DNA of 25,541 nt from assembly GCA_948852375.1 (NCBI GenBank), contig CAQOYX010000014.1, positions 1 to 25,541 on the forward strand, given 5' to 3'. The translations under genes and the position numbers were made by a program. This DNA is from an uncultured Clostridia bacterium (GTDB lineage Bacteria; Bacillota_A; Clostridia; TANB77; CAG-508). This document shows, piece after piece, positions 23,798 through 25,541 of this stretch (the first letter of the stretch is position 1; every line of letters begins with the position of its first letter). The notes beneath the pieces were generated by a model that was not told the DNA's origin, did no database searches, and saw nothing but the letters and a program-made list of their open reading frames with translations.

Positions 23798-25354
23798 ATG
23801 AAAAAAATGGAAACAAAAAATAAACTAAATATTGGGACAAGAAGTAGAGCGAGAAAAGAAAAGCAAAACAATATACTAATAAATGCCAAAAACAATGTAG
23901 GGGGTAGATGCTATGCAAGCCAGATGCGGAATAACACTAATTGCCCTAATTATAACAATAATAGTATTGCTAATTTTAGCAGGGGTAACTTTAAATTTAA
24001 CATTAGGAGATAAAGGAATATTTAAAATGGCAAAAAGTGCAGTTCAAGAAAATGAAAAAGCACGGACTAAAAGAAGAGTTAGAGTTAAAAATATTAGATA
24101 TACAAACGAAAAAAATGGAACAGGATATTGAAATGGTAAGAGAAGATTTAAAAGAGTTAGAAAGTATAGGGGCAACAATAGAATATATAGGAGTTCCAAC
24201 AGAAGGAATGTACAAGAACTATTATTTTGAAATAGATGAAAATTATCAGGTAACAATTTTTGATAATACAAGAACAAGTGAGCCAATTGTAACTAGTGCA
24301 CTATTAGGTATTATTGATGGAATAAATCATAATGGAGAACAAACAGTAACAGTAATAGGAAAAAATAATGGTACAATAGAAGAAGTAGAGCATTCATTAA
24401 ATGTAATCAAATATAACAGAGATTTAAAATTAGATGGAATAACAGAAGTAAAAGGTGCAACATTAAATAATAAAGTATATGAGTTTGGAAGTTTAGATGA
24501 TGTTGCAACTGCTAGTGAATATGCAAAAAATACAGTAGTATTAAAAATTGAAGGAAATTTAACCATTGAAGGAGGAGTTACACTAACTACTGTAAAAAGT
24601 CCAAATGGATATGGTGGACCAAAAGGATTAATAATATATTGTACAGGAGAATTAATTAATAATGGTACAATAACTATGACAGGCAGAGGTGCGAAAGCAG
24701 TAGGACAAAATATATATTTGTTAGAAAATGATAATGGTTCTTTTGAGGTAGTTCCTGCAAGTGGTGGAGCTGGAGGTGCAGGAGGGTATTCGGGTGATTC
24801 ATGGAATCCAGTTGCAGGTTTTATGCGGGGGAGAGGCAATAGGTCGACAGACAGGAGGTGGTGGTTCTGGTGGTGCTGCTCCAGCACCGTCAAGTGCGTG
24901 GCGTGGTCCAGGAGGCACAGGAACATCATACTCTGGAGGAGCTGGTGGAGGTTCAGGAGCTAATTGGAATACAGGAGGTACACGGATCGAGTGTCGGTGG
25001 TCCTGGAGGTTCAGGTGTTGGACCTGGGACTTCAGGTCGGAGCTGGTAACCCTGGAGGTCCAGGTGCTAGTAGTGGAACAGGTGGTTTGTTAATAATTTG
25101 TGTAAGTACATTTTCTAACCAAGGTACTATTTCTTCTAATGGTTTTGATGGCGGGAATGGAAGCAAAGTTGGAGGAGGAGGTTCTGGTGGTGGAAGTATA
25201 AATATATTTTATAAGGAAAATATTTCGAGTAGTACATCTTCAATTAGAGCACATTGTGGAAGTGGTGGAGCAGGAATTGCAGCAGGAGGAAGACGGAGGA
25301 CTTGGTAGCGTAACTAAGGGAAGAATTGAAAATGGAACTTTTGTAAAAGAGTAA
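23798..25354 (+). CDS. Prepilin-like, glycine-rich surface protein with five or six CGG +1 sites
   Basis: If every site is bypassed the gene encodes 516 residues from 23798, or 478 from an alternative ATG at 23913 (behind AGGGGGT). G|ITLIALIITIIVLLILAGVT is the type IV prepilin/pseudopilin signal with hydrophobic helix, as in many clostridial GITLIAL proteins. A coiled coil (EELELKILDIQTKKMEQDIE) follows, then a beta-rich region (KLDGITEVKGATLNNKVYEF). The large C-terminal Gly-rich part (GGAGGAGGYSGDSWN, GGGGSGGAAPAPSSAW, GGPGGSG) ends with GSVTKGRIENGTFVKE. The frame changes at 24063, 24826, 24983, 25038 and 25294, each a C before a Gly codon; 23927 is a sixth if the longer start is used. 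With the bases bypassed there is no stop and the Gly-rich pattern continues perfectly. Probably exported and assembled or displayed on the surface; role unknown. Confidence 0.75.
23927..23927 (+). other. CGG +1 site 10 (leader, tentative)
   Basis: AGC CAG ATG C GGA ATA ACA in the frame of the ATG at 23798. Dropping the C joins the basic leader to GITLIAL. The alternative start at 23913 would make this site unnecessary. Confidence 0.45.
24063..24063 (+). other. CGG +1 site 5 (prepilin-like gene)
   Basis: AAA GCA C GGA CTA AAA: dropping the C joins the pilin-like helix to the long downstream frame as EKAGLKEELELK. Confidence 0.85.
24826..24826 (+). other. CGG +1 site 6 (prepilin-like gene)
   Basis: TTT ATG C GGG GGA GAG: dropping the C continues as FMGGEAIGRQTGGGGSGG; keeping it gives RGRGNRSTDRRWW, unlike the protein around it. 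Confidence 0.85.
24983..24983 (+). other. CGG +1 site 7 (prepilin-like gene)
   Basis: GGT ACA C GGA TCG AGT: dropping the C continues as GGTGSSVGGPGGSG; keeping it gives a Trp/Arg-rich non-native frame. Confidence 0.85.
25038..25038 (+). other. CGG +1 site 8 (prepilin-like gene)
   Basis: TCA GGT C GGA GCT GGT: dropping the C continues as TSGGAGNPGGPGASSG; keeping it leads to GGTCGGAGC read as GRSW and a stop. Confidence 0.85.
25294..25294 (+). other. CGG +1 site 9 (prepilin-like gene)
   Basis: GGA AGA C GGA GGA CTT: dropping the C continues as GGRGGLGSVTKGRIENG; keeping it gives RRTW and TAG. Confidence 0.85.
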
Positions 25355-25541
25355 AAATAGACAAGAAATAGATATATGGTATGTAAATATGTAAAATTGG
25401 TTAATAATATCTCTATTTCTCCTTACTCTAGTTGTATTTTTACTATTCATACTTTTATTTCTTTCATCTCATATGCTAGAGCCTTTATGTGCTAAATGTA
25501 TTTGAATGTAGTGAATTATACTAATGTTATTAGTTTGTCAG
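25355..25541. other. Window end, no gene seen
   Basis: AT-rich sequence without a convincing frame or ribosome site. The preceding gene ends at 25354. Confidence 0.4.

Noticed and set aside
24327..24929. Long minus-strand open frame opposite the glycine-rich gene
   Set aside because: Pro-rich shadow of the Gly-rich plus-strand gene, no ribosome site, no family.
7374..25354. Ordinary random sequencing errors or pseudogene decay as the cause of the nine frameshifts
   Set aside because: All nine are the same base, before the same codon family, in the same phase, with no other lesions in those genes. A systematic artefact inserting C before GG is not excluded and is kept as the main alternative, but it would not be expected to respect codon phase.
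7374..25354. Classical P-site slippage at a hungry CGG codon
   Set aside because: The codons preceding the sites differ and none of the +1 re-pairings (for example TCA to CAC, GAC to ACC, ATG to TGC) is plausible.
1..25541. CRISPR array
   Set aside because: No regularly spaced direct repeats with unique spacers were seen; the 47-base-period repeat at 15796 has only two copies.

Overview
AT-rich (roughly 70 % A+T) chromosomal segment of a low-GC Firmicute, most likely an uncultured or gut-type Clostridia lineage. This is judged from A-rich codon use, strong AGGAGG ribosome sites, the gene families present, and TAA/TAG stops almost throughout (TGA ends only one gene).

Layout. 1-2.3 kb: membrane-anchored alpha/beta hydrolase, a decayed TnpV transposon gene and an FMN reductase. 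2.4-6.6 kb: cytidylate-kinase-like protein plus MATE exporter, a DUF362 protein behind its own promoter, then an ECF S-component overlapping a DUF1893 gene. 6.6-8.7 kb (minus): radical-SAM DNA-modification/repair protein (TIGR03916 type) overlapping its usual DUF4130 partner. 8.9-12.8 kb: the classical priA-def-fmt cluster. 12.8-19.6 kb: accessory region with a decayed coiled-coil gene, a tRNA-Thr(CGU) with a damaged anticodon stem, a frameshifted large serine recombinase, an ORF6N/antirepressor-like gene, an Old-Yellow-Enzyme oxidoreductase, a LOG/TIGR00725 protein and a YgjV-like gene cut by a TGA. 19.7-25.5 kb: a foreign-looking small gene, an MgtA-type Mg2+ P-type ATPase (minus), a Cys-capped small membrane protein, and a prepilin-like, glycine-rich surface protein.

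Main discovery candidate. Three unrelated genes (priA, the radical-SAM gene and the glycine-rich prepilin-like gene) look frameshifted at nine places. Every one of the nine has the same form: a single extra C directly before an in-frame glycine codon, giving a codon-phase CGG. Skipping the C, or reading CGGN as one glycine, restores each conserved motif (PriA GSGKT, radical-SAM SDGRC, PAGQTTQ and TCNGKY) and the full reading frames. A tenth site (23927) would join an upstream leader to the prepilin signal. CGG is otherwise absent as an arginine codon in the recognisable housekeeping genes. It occurs in phase only three times, in two genes that may be imported. P-site slippage is not supported, because the preceding codons differ and cannot re-pair. 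The pattern suggests that CGGN is decoded as glycine with a +1 frame change, for example by a tRNA-Gly with an extended or altered anticodon. A systematic sequencing artefact is the main alternative. No tRNA-Gly or tRNA-Arg lies in the window, so the mechanism is inferred.

Secondary observations: a hairpin that buries a Shine-Dalgarno sequence, a two-copy intergenic repeat, a 13-bp direct repeat of the tRNA 3' end lying inside a promoter spacer, and a 23-bp-arm palindrome with a related half-copy elsewhere.
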